Assembly: GCA_026770025.1 (NCBI GenBank)
Contig: JAMXDE010000019.1
Coordinates: forward strand, 372,001 to 436,000
Reading direction: 5' to 3'
DNA: 64,000 bases
From: Craspedostauros australis
Lineage: Eukaryota; Bacillariophyta; Bacillariophyceae; Mastogloiales; Achnanthaceae
The notes below the pieces were generated by a model, which worked only from the letters and a program-made list of their open reading frames with translations, did no database searches and was not told the origin of the DNA. Positions within the stretch are counted from its first letter, which is position 1. The number at the start of each line of letters is the position of its first letter. The position numbers were made by a program, and so were the translations under genes. This document shows positions 1 through 12,402 of the stretch, one piece after another.

Positions 1-1943
1 CACGGTGCAACAACATCGGTGCGGTCCACCAGCATGCTGCACTTTGCCACCCCCTACTATTTGCTCCATCGACATTGTCCGACTGCAACAACCCACCATG
101 CTCCACCAGAATGTAAAACATGTACTATTAGCATTGTACCATACCCACACAGGGCAACCTCTGGCATCAGTGCACTATTCTCAAACCAACCCCGCGCACC
201 CTTTGTGCTCCCGCCCGTGGACAATTGCAAGGACAGAAGCCCACATTCCGTCAACGACGAACCGTGCGATGCACTTCTCATCCATCCTTGGAGATGCAGT
301 GCTATCGCCGGCGTTGTTGGGGAAGAACATCAGATCATCAACAAACGCACACTTACGTACCCGGTCGTATCGGGAGGCCTCTCTCCCATCCAATCCACGT
401 TCAGTCCACAACAGGGTCGCTTTTTCATCTTGGTAGGCGTCAAGATGAGATCGAGAGGCCAAATTAAGGATAGACTGGGGTTGGATGGTATTATACTTAA
501 CAAATATATATTATACTTGGCATGATATGTACCAATACCAACATGCATGGCTGCTGGGACAGTCTGCATGCATTGGCTTCGACAAAAGCTGACCACACGC
601 ACCTGCGTTTACTCGATTCTACACATTTGCCTGGATTTGGTCCAACTACTAGTTCGAAAGTGCTCACGGACGTGTGTGGTCCGTGAACCAAACAAACTGT
701 GAAAATACCTTATCACTATATCAGTCTGTCTGTCAATCCGTGGCGGCCATCGTTCTCTGTTGCCCAAAGCGAAAAAGGCGTCAAGATCGGTTGACGCAGA
801 AACACGATTGCAAAGAACCATAACGCAGAGACTTTGGATTGTTTGTGAAGCATTATCGCGCGTGAACTCCAAACGTATCAGTGGCACACAGCGCGCAGAA
901 CAGCGCTCCCTGCTCTCACCCTCTCTACCATTACAACCCATCGTCGTCCCCTTACCATACACTGACAGGCAGAACGACGATGCGAACAATGACAAGCCAC
1001 AAGAGATGAATGAGGACCGAGAGGATGCCATCCACAAGGGAGGAAAGATCCTCCCGTGATGGTTGGGTCTGTTCGGATTACAACTTCCCCGTTTGGCCCT
1101 GCTTTTCACAAGATCGGACGTCAACATGATCGGCCACGTTCTGATTCTCCTCTTTGTATCGCGTCTCCGTTGAGCCGCTCGCACATCTTCCGTCATCTAA
1201 CTGCCGGTCCATTTTGTACAGCCTCCATCGCGACGGTCGGATTTGGAAACTGGGCGTCGTGCAAAGTGTTGACATAGAGTGGGTTCGACCGCGTTCAGGC
1301 CGCGTAACGTAACTACTCGCACACTACATACCTCGCACACATCATGCCCAGATCCGCACACGCGATGGATTGCTATCACAGTTTCCCCATCATGAAAGAG
1401 AGGGCCATCGTCACCAGAAAACTGCTTTCATCCGCGGCAGCGCAACGCAAGGCATCAAATCCGCGTGAAAGCGGATTCTTGATGCTCAAATGTTCATGGT
1501 TGATCCTTGGAGGCCTCCGAGACGAGGTTTCGTGTCTTTTGGTTCGCAATGCGCACATCACGCGTTGTCTCATCGGCGAAGTTGGCTTTTTTAGCCTGGA
1601 TACATGATCAAGAGAGGCGTGATGTGGTGTGGCAATCAATCGTCCGGCTAGCACAAGAGAATGACGAATCCTTCCCAAGGAGGATACTTTCCGTTGTGCC
1701 CGAATTTGCACGACCAGGTGTTGTTCAGCCCTTGGGCGGATGTGTGCTAGTGGCCCGATCTTCATCACGTCACCTCTCTCGCACATGTCACAACTCACAG
1801 CCACTTTGTTCAACAACCACGCACCTCGCGTCTCTCCTCCAACAACCGCATCAGTCAGAATCATAAAACCAAAAGCTGTCACAAAACACAAACAAGCACA
1901 AACAAGCACAACCAACGACGCCAATACCACCATCGCAAACAAA
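1..1943. other. Spacer with no supported gene
   Basis: Open frames occur on both strands (the longest is about 258 codons, antisense to the next gene's 5' region), but none has a recognisable motif, a good start context or protein-like composition. The last 200 bases are rich in A and C and probably include the promoter and 5' UTR of the gene at 1944. Confidence 0.5.
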
Positions 1944-2603
1944 ATGAAGTTCATCACATCCACAACCGCTCTCGTCTCTCTTCTCGCAGCATCCTCTGTG
2001 AGCGCATTGCCCACCGGGCCAGGAAGCTGCGATTCGCCAACCCCATTCACAGGCGGACCGCACACCAACGAAATTGGCACGTCGAGCTTTGCGGGCGTCG
2101 GACTCCAGGTGAAGATCGGTGACACCGTCCTTGATCCAAACACCCCCTTCAATGTCCCAATTGGAATGGATCACAAGATCGAGATTTCCAGCACGGGCAC
2201 CATGTTCAAGGGCTTCCTCCTCAAGCTTTTCAAGAACGGCACCGACACAACCGGCTTCTTCACCACCACCAATGCCCTCGCCCAAGTCTTGAACAACTGC
2301 GCAAACATGGATGCTGCCGGTCTCGGACACAACAGCAATGTCCCAAAGACCGCGGCCGACGGAACCCTCAACATCCCTTCCGCCATGAGCGACCTCAAAC
2401 TCGAGGTGGCGTCCGTCATTTCGGCTTCTTTTGCGGCCGGATCCGTGCATTACCTCAGTGACTACACCATCAATGCCATCGACGAAGGCGCCACCATGGC
2501 TCCAACGATGGCCCCCACCAGTGCTGCCGCGCCATCTCGATCAGCGCTGGCCGCCTCCGCTGTCGCCGGAATTGCCTGTGCCGTCGGTTCCATGTTCCTT
2601 TAA
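1944..2603 (+). CDS. Small secreted Reeler-domain-like protein, probably GPI-anchored
   Basis: 219 residues, single exon. The start is the ATG at 1944 in a good context (AAAATGA); an in-frame ATG at 1740 would add an unsignal-like leader. Residues 1-21 form a classical signal peptide ending SSVSA before LPTGPG. The mature part follows the Reeler-fold pattern: an early Cys, a GGPH segment, the hallmark FKGFLLKLFKNG at about residues 90-101, a later Cys, and a GLGHNS stretch before a beta-rich end. The tail is a Thr/Ala/Pro linker with repeated TMAPT, then a hydrophobic C-terminus (AASAVAGIACAVGSMFL) typical of a GPI signal. Reeler proteins elsewhere are extracellular adhesion or defence proteins. 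A cell-wall or surface role here is inference. The family call rests on motif recall and could be wrong; secretion is firmer. Confidence 0.7.
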   Translation: MKFITSTTALVSLLAASSVSALPTGPGSCDSPTPFTGGPHTNEIGTSSFAGVGLQVKIGDTVLDPNTPFNVPIGMDHKIEISSTGTMFKGFLLKLFKNGTDTTGFFTTTNALAQVLNNCANMDAAGLGHNSNVPKTAADGTLNIPSAMSDLKLEVASVISASFAAGSVHYLSDYTINAIDEGATMAPTMAPTSAAAPSRSALAASAVAGIACAVGSMFL

Positions 2604-3656
2604 AGTACTTGTATGGTACCACACATACGGAACCACACAACCACACACTACTTGTACCATGCCAGGACATAACCACGGAAAACTAGGAACTTCATATAAT
2701 ATATGTTAGGATAATGACGACAATGGCGTGCCGTTCTTCCTCTAATCGCATTGAACCTCGTGGAGTAGTTGCATAGCGCTCTCGCGAAATCGTCGAATAT
2801 CTTTGGTGTCTGAACTGTTGTTCAATTCCTTCATGTCGCTGTGCGCATCGGCGATGGCCGTCGCAACTGTTGTTGTTGGCAACATCCGTATCTTGACCGT
2901 GGAAGAACTGCAATTGTCTTCCACGCTGTTCGGCGTTTGTGCCTTCTCCACGACCGGCCGTGGAATCGTAATGACATGGGCGTCCCCAAAAGATGATGGC
3001 CTCATTCATTGTCGGAGCCGTCGATCCAAAAGTTCTCACCGGTCTTCGCGAGGGACACCTCATGGGTTCGCCATCTCAGCCTCTTTCCTCCAAACGCATG
3101 ATGGCGATGACGCAGCGGCAGGGATCTGACGTTTCCATTCCACACATGTGATCTGTGTTTGTATTCAGCACACATAATATTATAGAATAGAATATAATAG
3201 AATCATTCTTGGACAACATCGCGCACGGTGCATCAGTGCAAGATGATACTCAGTTCCACATCCATAATCGCAGAGCGTTTGGTAGAATATTTGTAAACAA
3301 CTAACTTTACGACCTGTCCAACAACGACGACGATCATCTTGACATCGATGACGGCAGCGACATTATTTGTCGTGATGGCGACGACACCGATCGATCCATT
3401 CCCTGGATGGAAATATTGGGACGTTGCCATTCGAACACATTCATCACATCCCCATCTTTCCCCACCCCCTCTCGTCCGTGCTGCTCACACATACAAACCG
3501 CACCTACATTTACGTATTGGTACACATGCCCAAGTCGACGACCTTGTGCAGTCGGACCCACGCCCAATGTGTGTGTAGTACCCATACGATACCATCTCAT
3601 ACTCATGCTACGGAGAGTATGTGCACATACTTTGTGCACATCCATACGCGCCCGGC
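2604..3656. other. Intergenic region between convergent genes
   Basis: This spacer lies between the 3' ends of the Reeler-like gene (+) and the HDAC fusion gene (-). It holds the A/T-rich tails of both, for example TATAATATATG near 2695 and an AATATTATAGAATAG-type stretch near 3176-3200. A minus-strand frame of 87 codons (2742-3005) has reasonable composition but no homology signal, so it is only a weak small-protein candidate. Confidence 0.45.
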
Positions 3657-6600
3657 TCAAAGGGAAGATGGGAACCGGCGTTCCACATCGTAGGGATCGA
3701 TCATGGCGTGGAGGTGACGCAATGCGCAATCGCCCAGGACGGCCTTGTCGAGCGCATTCTGACCATGAGCGGCCGACGATGATTGGGTCTGTGGCGTCCG
3801 TCCATATCCACCTTCCAGCACAGAGACGACGCGGCCTTGACAGCAAATGTCGGCGATCTCCAAGATCTTGCGCGTCGTCCAGGCATAGTCCTCTGGTTCC
3901 AGATCCATGCCGCGCCGTTCTCGGTTCACCTCGTGCTTCGCATTGCCGACGTCATCGCGGCTCGCATCGAAGCCCGCGCTGATAAGGATCAGGTCAGGGT
4001 TGAATGCTCTCAACGCCGGCAGCAGACGACTTTGGATTGCATTGCGGTAGGCCACTCTGCCGCTGTTCGGGCCGTTGCCTCCGTTGCCACTAACGCCTGG
4101 TGGCACAGGCGAGGTCGTCGCGGAACGTAGCGAAGTCGCTTCGTTCGGGATGCTCTCAACGTCGCTGGCTCTCGGTGTTCCTGCATCCGATGACACGTCG
4201 CCGTCGGTCTTATCATCGACGGTGCGCTTGCGAGTCTTCTGTCTCGTGTTGTGAGATGATCGTGTGGCCGGCGTCGTTGCCGTTGCTGGTTCCTTCCACA
4301 TCGGCATGATGGGGACATTGATGATGTTCATTGCCACGTCGTCCTCGTCTCCCGTGCCCGGATAGAACTTGTACTGAAATGACTTGGTTTCGCGCTTCCC
4401 CTTGCGATCGTTGTCGTACAGGTGGATGGAGAAGAAGAACAATTTGGATGGATCGTGACATTTGCGAACAATTTCCTCCGTACCGTTGCCGTGGTGGATG
4501 TCGATGTCCACGATGGCGCAGCGTTCGCAAAGCAGCCGTTCGTCGGAGATAGCGTGCATTGCGCCTGCTGCGACGTTGTTAAAGATGCAAAATCCACATG
4601 ATTCGCCGCCATCCAACAACCCGTTCACACCGGCATGGTGACCCGGAGGCCGGACGATGCAAAAGGCGTTTCGATTCCTGCCGACGAGGACCCGATCAAC
4701 GGCATGCTGGACTGCACCGGCTGCCCGACGAGCCGCGTTCAAAGATCCCGCACTGAAGGAAGTGTCGGAGTGTTGTCCCAGCTTGACTCGCGACTCGGAG
4801 ATTCTCGACATCGATTTCTGGACCATGGGAGTGAACGGGACGACTGGCGGGGTGATGGACCCGCTACCTCCGGCGCTGTCTTCGTCGCTGCCGTTCTCGC
4901 GTTGCTGCAAAAGCTGTTGCTGGGAGTGCAGCTGTTTCTTCGCTTGACTCTCGAGGTCAGCGCTCAGCCGATTCACGAACTTCAAGTACTCCGTGCTGTG
5001 CACGCGATTCAAAAGATCGACCTTTGCCTTTTCGAATTCCTGCGAGATGTTGAGTTCGTGTGGGAGGATTCCGATCGGAAGTCCGTCCCTGTCGGTGCCG
5101 CATTTCAAGATCCTGTCCAGGATCGTCGTGACTCGTGCTGGGCATTCCCAATCCGACAATGCTTTCGGGATGTGCTCCAGGCATTCCGGATGATGCAAAA
5201 CGAGCGTCCTGGAGTTCGTGGATGCGTTGAAGTGCGTTGCGCGTGCAAACCTCCTGTCCACGGATGCCTGCTTCAGCACTGCCCGTTGCTCCTTCGTCAA
5301 TCGTTTCCTCTTTTGGGCCAACAACTTCAATTCCATAACATTCATCGTGGGCCGTGAAGGGCCACCGGTCGATGAGGAGGAAGACGATGCTACAACGCCT
5401 TCGTCGTCAAAGCCATCAGCGGCGATGTCGATGGGCCGTCGGAAGCTTTTGTTAAGAACGGTTGGACGAGCGCCATTCTCCAACAGCACCTGCACCACCT
5501 TCGAACTCCGGCGACCAGCACGCATGGCCCAATGCAACGGCGTCTCACCATTGTTATTCTTGGCATCTGCACGATGGTACGAGTGGGCGGCATGGCGATT
5601 GGAAAGTGCCAAATGATCAATTCCATCACCAAAAGGAGACAGAACACGGATGGGAGTGAGTGAGAGATGAAGTGAGATGAGATGAAACGTGGGCGTGTGT
5701 CATGCACAACTTTATTCGTTTTGGTTTCGGTCTCGGTCTTGCAATCGTTCGAACAATGTGTTTGGCCTGCGTCCTTCCTCGTACATGAGTCATAGCATTT
5801 GTTTGATACATACATGCGCGTTCGATCAAGCTGGGAGTTCGAAGTGTGGCAGTAACACACCATGATAGCAACGCAGCCAACGCAACCTGACGTGACACAA
5901 CACGACGTACCTCTTGGTCCGCTTTGGAGCAGGAGCACCGCAGCATGTGGATCACCCGCACGGCAAGCCCAATGCAATGGAGTGTTGCCGTGCTTATCCC
6001 TCGTCGAGGAATCAGCGCCAGCTGAAAGCAGGATGCGACAAATATCCGAAGGCCCAGTGGATACCCGGTTACCGCCGGGTTGCTTCAAATTCAATGCCGC
6101 GGCCGAGTGCAATGGAACGTAACCAGCTTCGTCCTTGCGTTCCAGATGGTCGCTGTTCAGAGATAAGCCAATTTGGATGGCAGCGGAATCCATTTCGCAC
6201 ACGGCCTTGTGGATGCGAGAACGTCCCAAGGTCGTGGAAAGTCCGACGACTGGATGCAGAATAGGAGCCTCCGATTCTGCGGGTGGTGATGATTCTTCGA
6301 GGTCGAGTTGTCCCGCTCCTGTTGCACCACCCCCCACAGACGGCATCTTTGGCAATCCCACGGCCATGCCATTCTCTTCATCTGAATTCTTGTCTCCCTT
6401 GTGTTTCTTCTCCTCACTGCTAACACAAGACCAATCAAAAGCAAAGGAACAAAAGTGCAGGTAGAGTTCATAAACGTAAGTGAGGCGTATCCAACATTGA
6501 ATGAAATCAATTTGCAGCAATCCAAGCCAACAATGCAAGAAAGCATATGCGGTAAGTGGTGAGCCTTTCGCAAACATTGACACACAAAAGAAGCAATCCA

Positions 6601-8853
6601 CCCCAGCAGTAATGGCAGCAGCACATCTCCAAGATGCCCCACCATCACACGAATTTAACACAACACATGAAAAGCAGGCAAGCAAGCAAACAATACAACG
6701 TACTCGATAAGCGCTTGCAGCTGTCCTTCCCACGGCGTGACGGGAGAATCACCTCCGCTCTTCGATCTGCCGGTGTTGTACGTGACGCCCAAACTCTCTG
6801 GATTAACGATTTGCAACGAGAGTGCTGGGGCTGACTTCACGGGTGTTGCCGATACTGGTTGCGATGATGATGCAACTTGACGGCCCGAGGTATCATCGGG
6901 CTGCGTCACTGCGCGTGGTGGAGTGACGTTGGTGGACGCAGCCGAGGATGATCTCGGAGCGGCAACTTGATTTGCGCCAGCGGATGAGTCGGGTTTGATG
7001 ACTGCCGGTGCTGCAGACGAGGTGGATATTGGTGGTGGTGTCGCCGCGCCTGCATCGGCAGACTTCAGGATATTGGCAGCACGTTGCGATATGCTGGACG
7101 AGTGTGCCATCGCTGTCTTGTGCGCTCCGGCGCGCTCCTCCCTGGTTCTGGCCAACGAGAAGAACCCTCCGTTGCCGGATGACGTGGAAGATGCTACTCC
7201 GGCCAACAACTTCGCTGCAGCAATCTCCGCAATTTTTCGCTTGCCGCAAGCAGCAGGGGAAGGCTCCGGGAATGGATTGCGTCGCAAGGACGAGGTGGCA
7301 TCAGGTGCGACGATTGAGATGCCAAAGTTGGGTGTGCGGTGCTGGCCCGCTGTTGATGGCGGGTATGTCTTGCTGGCATCTGCAGCAGGCGCCGTCGAGA
7401 ATGCCGAAGCTTGCGTCGACAGTTGGAATGTCGTCCCTGCACCGACAGCTGGTGCAGCGGGCGCAGGGCCGGCGGACGATGGCTTGACCTTGCTACTTGT
7501 GGATCCGGCCAAATTCGAAATGAGCTGTGCCGCAGATGTGACGCTGGACTGTCGATGCGGACTCAAGTGGCTTCGAGAAGGCACGACGACAGGAATGCCA
7601 AGCGAATTGGCCGTGGTGAGGCCCGTCAGGACCTTCGGTGGGTTCTTCGCGATGCTAACTGGCGTATACTTCGAGATGGGAACAGCAGGTTCTGCGGATC
7701 CGGGCGATTTCTTTTGCGACGAACCGCCGCTTTTCTTCATGCGCTTGTTGGGTGACGCGATGGAGAGTCCGCCGTTGTCGTTGGGCTGTCCCAGCCCCGC
7801 TGGCACCGCCGTCCCCATCTGAACGGACGCAACCTCTTCGCCGGATTGCTTTGCCTTTTGCAGCTTTTGGAAGTACTTCTGCGCGTGAGTGCGCGTTTGG
7901 ACGACGGTGCGCGTTTTCACCTTCGCTGCGACCTTCTTCCATTCCTTCCCGTACATGTTGAGGGCCATGAGGAACTTATTGTGCTCCTCCTGCGTCCAGC
8001 GTCCAGTCTGCTCATGTCCAGTCTCCACCACCTTGCCGGGAGTGTTGGGATCGAACTTCGGATTGGATGCGTGGTACGGCCTGCCGCTGGAGTTGGTGCC
8101 TCCAGTGGTCGACGCCGAGATGGAGACAGTGAGACCGCCGCCGCCACCACCACCGCCGCCCTCCTCGTCGCCTCCCTGATGCTTCGATGCATGCGGTAGG
8201 CGCTTGCGGTTGTGTCTGCGTTTCTGTTTGCTGATTGCCGGTGCCATGCTGGTGGTGGTTGCTGGTTCGTTGCGGGTTGTGACATCTGTCATGCGAAGGT
8301 CCTGGTCTTGATCGTACACATGCTGCGCGATGTAGGAACGCACTGGGTCATTCTCTATGGAATGCCTTGCACCAGTCAACCTGGCGTCTGCCGCATTGCT
8401 GTCGTGGCTATTTGCGGGTGGCAACGCGCCTCCTTTGCCGTTGGTGAGGTCGAGGAATTGCGTGTGCTTTGGTCGCTGCGCGCCGGATGAAGGCGCTCTT
8501 GACACTGGTGCTCCGGCAGCTGATAACGCCGGTGACGTGATGGTGCCAATGGGTACCAACGTTACAATTGCCGTTGGTCCCGGAGCCGCCGATGTTGGTT
8601 CGGTGTCCATTGCTGGTGGAGTTGGTGCTGAATTTGTTCCCACGGTGTCCGTATCATCGGTGCTGTTGCCATCATCCTTCCCCGCCTCGGCTTTGCTGAC
8701 GGATCTATTGTTCACGTGGAAGTAGTCGGTCGATCCTGCGGGTGCGTTGGTGTTCTGCGCATCGGCCGTTGCACCCATCCTGGCGGCAGCCGCAGCTGCG
8801 TCAAGGCTTGTGAATGCAGTGATGCTTGCATGTTCTCCGTGTGATTCGCTCAT
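3657..8853 (-). CDS. SHAQKYF-class MYB / ankyrin / class II histone deacetylase fusion (three exons)
   Basis: Exons 8853-6704, 6419-5911 and 5566-3657 give 1522 residues, stop TGA. Both introns have GTACGT donors and AG acceptors. Exon phases (2, then 1) rejoin exactly: ATC GA|C AGT and AGA G|AT GCC. Order: low-complexity N-terminus with poly-Gly (about 233-240); a single MYB/SANT repeat (about 283-335) ending in THAQKYF, the plant/stramenopile SHAQKYF variant that binds DNA; Ser/Pro/Ala linker; ankyrin repeats (about 770-930), one split by intron 2, with GNTPLHWACRAG and GETPLHWAMRAG on either side; HDAC domain (about 1010-1500). HDAC motifs are RPPGHHAG (HH dyad), DIDIHHGNGTEE (zinc ligands), SAGFDAS (zinc Asp) and LEGGYG (catalytic Tyr), so it should be an active Zn-dependent class II enzyme. 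An acidic/Ser insert of about 80 residues precedes NPDLILISAGFD. Predicted role: sequence-targeted nuclear deacetylase repressor (inference). Two adjacent genes remain possible if intron 1 is not spliced, but no stop-start pair separates them in the spliced frame. Confidence 0.8.
6417..6421 (-). other. NAGNAG tandem splice acceptor of intron 1
   Basis: On the minus strand the intron ends TTAGCAG. Splicing after the first AG starts exon 2 at 6419; splicing after the second starts it at 6416. Both keep the frame and differ by one Ser (IDSEEKK versus IDEEKK), at the junction between the MYB half and the ankyrin half. Confidence 0.55.
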
Positions 8854-11800
8854 TGTTTCGGAAGTGTGCGAGTGCGAAGAGAGTCAATTGTTCTGGCTGG
8901 CTGCTCCTGGTGATGTCGATGATAGAGGCAATGACGACGATAACGACGGCGGTGCGGTTCCCCTTGAAGGTTGGATCTGGAGGCGTGAATGGAATGCGCG
9001 TGGACCAAAATAGTAGAGTGTAGTGTTAGTGCACCTGTGTTGCGGATGAATGGTTGTGAACGAGGGGGAGAATGGAATGGAATAGAATAGAGTGGAGTCA
9101 ATAGGAATACAAACAGGGTGTGCACGTGTGCGTGATGAGAAGAGAGTGTGAGCAGAACGGCGATTTGTAGATGTTGCACATGAGCACCATTCCTGAAACT
9201 TCGCATTGAATGAATCTTCGCAGGCACATAGTAGGCGTTGCACAAGGATGGAACATGGTGGTGCTGCGTGCAATCGAATGCCATGACGTTGGCAGAGTTC
9301 GAATCGAAGTGTGACTGAGGGCGACTTTGTCGGGGCAGGCATTGGTGGGTTGCTTGTCGTCATCCTCGACAAGCGTGGGTTGCTCGTGACGGTCATTGAA
9401 TTAATGGACGACACGACTTTGGAAGCCCTTTCGAAGGTCTTTGGAAGGAGCACATCTCCATTCCCTGATCGAGGTCATCATGATGGCAACGGCCGCATTA
9501 GTGCAGTGGTCTGCGCAATTATGCACCTGCTCTGTGGTGTGGTATGGTATCATCGCGTCCAGTTGGAAACGCGCCAATGGAACCGCTTGCATGTGCGCAA
9601 CTGCGCCATTTTGGCGCCATCTGCATCTCGGTGTTTGACCTTTGGATGGCAGAGCGTTGCTTTCTCTCTTCCACTGCTGCTAAAGGTTGCAACAGCAGGT
9701 AGATGATGAATCGATGATTGTCTTTGCGTTGGTGTTGCGGCTTCTGACACTGTTGCCAGTGCCAGTGCCGGTATCCATGCCATGATGCTTCCTTGCCTTT
9801 GGGTGTTCGCCCCTCCCGTTGCCATCTTCGCAGTCTTCTTCTCGCCATCCACGATCACAAAAACACCATCACCCGCGAACTCACAATCGATGCTGGTGCT
9901 CGAATCTTGACAATGTGCGTCCTTGCCAATGACGTGCAGACTGCTGTCGACCGATGCTGTTGACTGTCAAGCGATGATGGCAATGACACTCACGATGGCA
10001 GCGACGATGACAATGTCGGTAATCTTTCTGGTATGGCGCGTCGTGAAGCTGAGATGTTTCTGTTTGGTTGGTGTGATGTGAAGGTGGCGATGTCTTGTTG
10101 CGGTTGCAGTTGGTGTTGCAGTTCTTGCTGTTTGTTGATGGCGAAGGCATCGCCGCTGCAACAACCAGGTGCGCGGAAGAAGTTGGCTCTGCCGGCAAAA
10201 CAAGGGCTCTTTCGCGCCGTCTCCAGAGTATCTTTCGAAGAGACACGACAGAAGACACCGAGCCGGCGTGGCATGTGCTTCGCGACAGCCTTCTGCTTTT
10301 TGTCATTGATTCGCAATGTGTATGCTTCCATTGGTCCGTTGTGTGTCGCTGCGACAAATGGAGTGTTCAGAGGACTGTCGCATTGCCGTTCCATGCCGTG
10401 TTTGATGTTCGTCTGGATGAAGTTTCTGAGCCGTATTCGTCTGTCCGTGTATACGTTTTTCTCCGTGCATCTCGCCAAGATGCGAAAGATACAGAGCGAA
10501 AGATACCAAGATTCTTCCTCTGGTCGTGAGATGGAATGCACCACTCAACGCACACAAGTGGTTGTGGTGGCGAAAACGCAACCACACCACAAGGAGACAA
10601 AGGGAGAGGGAGAGACCTTTTTTCTGTTGCCGATGTTGTCTGTGACTTCATTCGTTGTTCTGTTCGTGGCGTGTTCATCATGTGGCTGCTCCTTTCTTTG
10701 TTCGGTTTCTGATTCCCCCTTGGTGCGCGTTCGTTTTCTGTTCTTTGCTCAACCGTCCTTGCTTGTTGTGTGTGGGCGGGGTGCGCCAAGTCACCGCACG
10801 GTTCTTCTTGTCTCATCTTGGTCCGTCTCCAACGGTACCTGGGTTGCGCACCATCGTCGCCACCAGCATCGATATCACCCATGCCTGCACCTCCCACCAC
10901 GCGCCGCTCAACTGTTGCCCGCTGCTGCGGTGCAAGAATGGCATGTTCACACCTCCTCGGATGGTGTCGAATCGATTGGAGTACCACCTCAAACACATTC
11001 TCCCTTACCTTTTCTTTCTGCCTCTCTTGGGTGATGGATATTTGATGCGGAAGGAAGATCCGGATCCAAGAGGCGTATCTTTCCTGGCGACCTTCGGCTT
11101 TTGTTGATGATGCCTTTGATTTTGACGTGTGTGCTTGTTCGGGATGTGATCTTGTTTGCCTTCGTGTGCTTGTGTGAATGGGCTTGGATTTGTTTTCGTC
11201 TTCACATGCGCACCGTTGCGTGCTGTGTCTGTCTGCGTGGGTACGATGTGATGTGTGTGCGAGGATGCGAACGCGCGCACGTGATCTCGCGTTGGTTCGG
11301 TGATGATCTCGTGTCAGCGGTCTTGGTTCGGGTTTCTGTGGGGAAGTTGTCCAATTGAAATTCTTCGAATTCTGCACGACCGCTTTCGTCGTGTCACATT
11401 CACATCACGGAAAAAGGTGTCAACTGTGAAGCAGTCATGGGAGTCGATCAATCAAACTCATGACTTGTGAGTCACGATACATACTTCAGCGATGCCAACA
11501 CCACGATTGATATTTGTTAAGCCCAAAGGTGCCGTCGCGTGTCCCATGTAACCTGTTGGGAATGATGGAGATCATGAATGCCAACAACGACGAGCACGGC
11601 CCCGCGCAACTCCGAAAACACAAATCGTCGGGCATCGCTGCTTGGTTGACTTGACATTTGTTTGGAAATGCGTTGCGCTTTTGCCGTTATCGCATTGGGA
11701 ACTGATTCAAACGTCACAATTGCCAATCTTGTTGCGACAAATCGACACAATAAATTCGTGCTGGGCGCAAGTTGAGGGAATGACCAACAATCAAGGCACA

Positions 11801-12402
11801 CAAAGTTGCGTCCGCACACCAAACAAAACAAACGCGGGAGAACGCTGACATCAATCACGAGAGGGACCGCAACAGTTAAGCGCTGACAGAATCTCTTCGT
11901 GTGAACACAAGACGCACACAACAACGCGGAAATGACAAACTCAACCAAGATCCGCTTCACAATTTCAGTAGCCGGAGTGCGCGATCGTCCATGTCACGTC
12001 ATTCATCGTGCTGCATCGCCTTCCTGCCGGCGGTTGTTGCTACACAGCGCCTTCCATCCTCGATCGCACACGGACATCTGAGTGCGAACAAACACTCTCA
12101 TCTCCGAACGAGATCAAGAATCCCTCCATAAATTCTGCTTTGCTGCGAAGTATTCAGATCACACACGCACAAGTCAACACCAAGCAAGAATCCGAGCCCC
12201 TCAACCTGTACCATTCCATAATTCTGACCAGCCTCCATCTCGACTATCGACGATCTGCGCAGTCCTTGAAACCCCAGACGCCACCATTCTCACAGAGTCC
12301 AATCGCCCAAGACACGATCATAGAGCAGCCGAGCCACACCACAGTCACCAACCTTTCTCCAAGAGCAACAACAGCAACCACAACAGCAATCGAACGTCCA
12401 TC
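8854..12402. other. Long spacer between divergent genes, no supported gene
   Basis: This 3.5-kb region separates the start of the HDAC fusion gene (-) from the start of the coiled-coil gene (+), so it should contain both promoters. Long frames exist (10033-11034 + and 10367-11377 -), but they overlap one another, are Cys/Ser or Arg/His/Thr biased, and show no domain. From about 10600 to 11340 the + strand is strongly T/G-rich. Bases 11900-12400 are A/C-rich and probably 5' UTR of the downstream gene. An unrecognised 5' exon of either gene cannot be excluded. Confidence 0.45.

Noticed and set aside
1376-2152. 258-codon minus frame
   Set aside because: Antisense to the signal peptide and first part of the Reeler-like gene and to its leader; no domain or export signal.
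6995-7822. 275-codon + frame inside the MYB-HDAC gene
   Set aside because: Mirror of the low-complexity Ser/Ala/Pro linker of the minus-strand gene.
10033-11034. 333-codon + frame upstream of the coiled-coil gene
   Set aside because: Overlaps an equally long minus frame, has Cys/Ser/Phe-biased composition and no domain; the region fits promoter/UTR.
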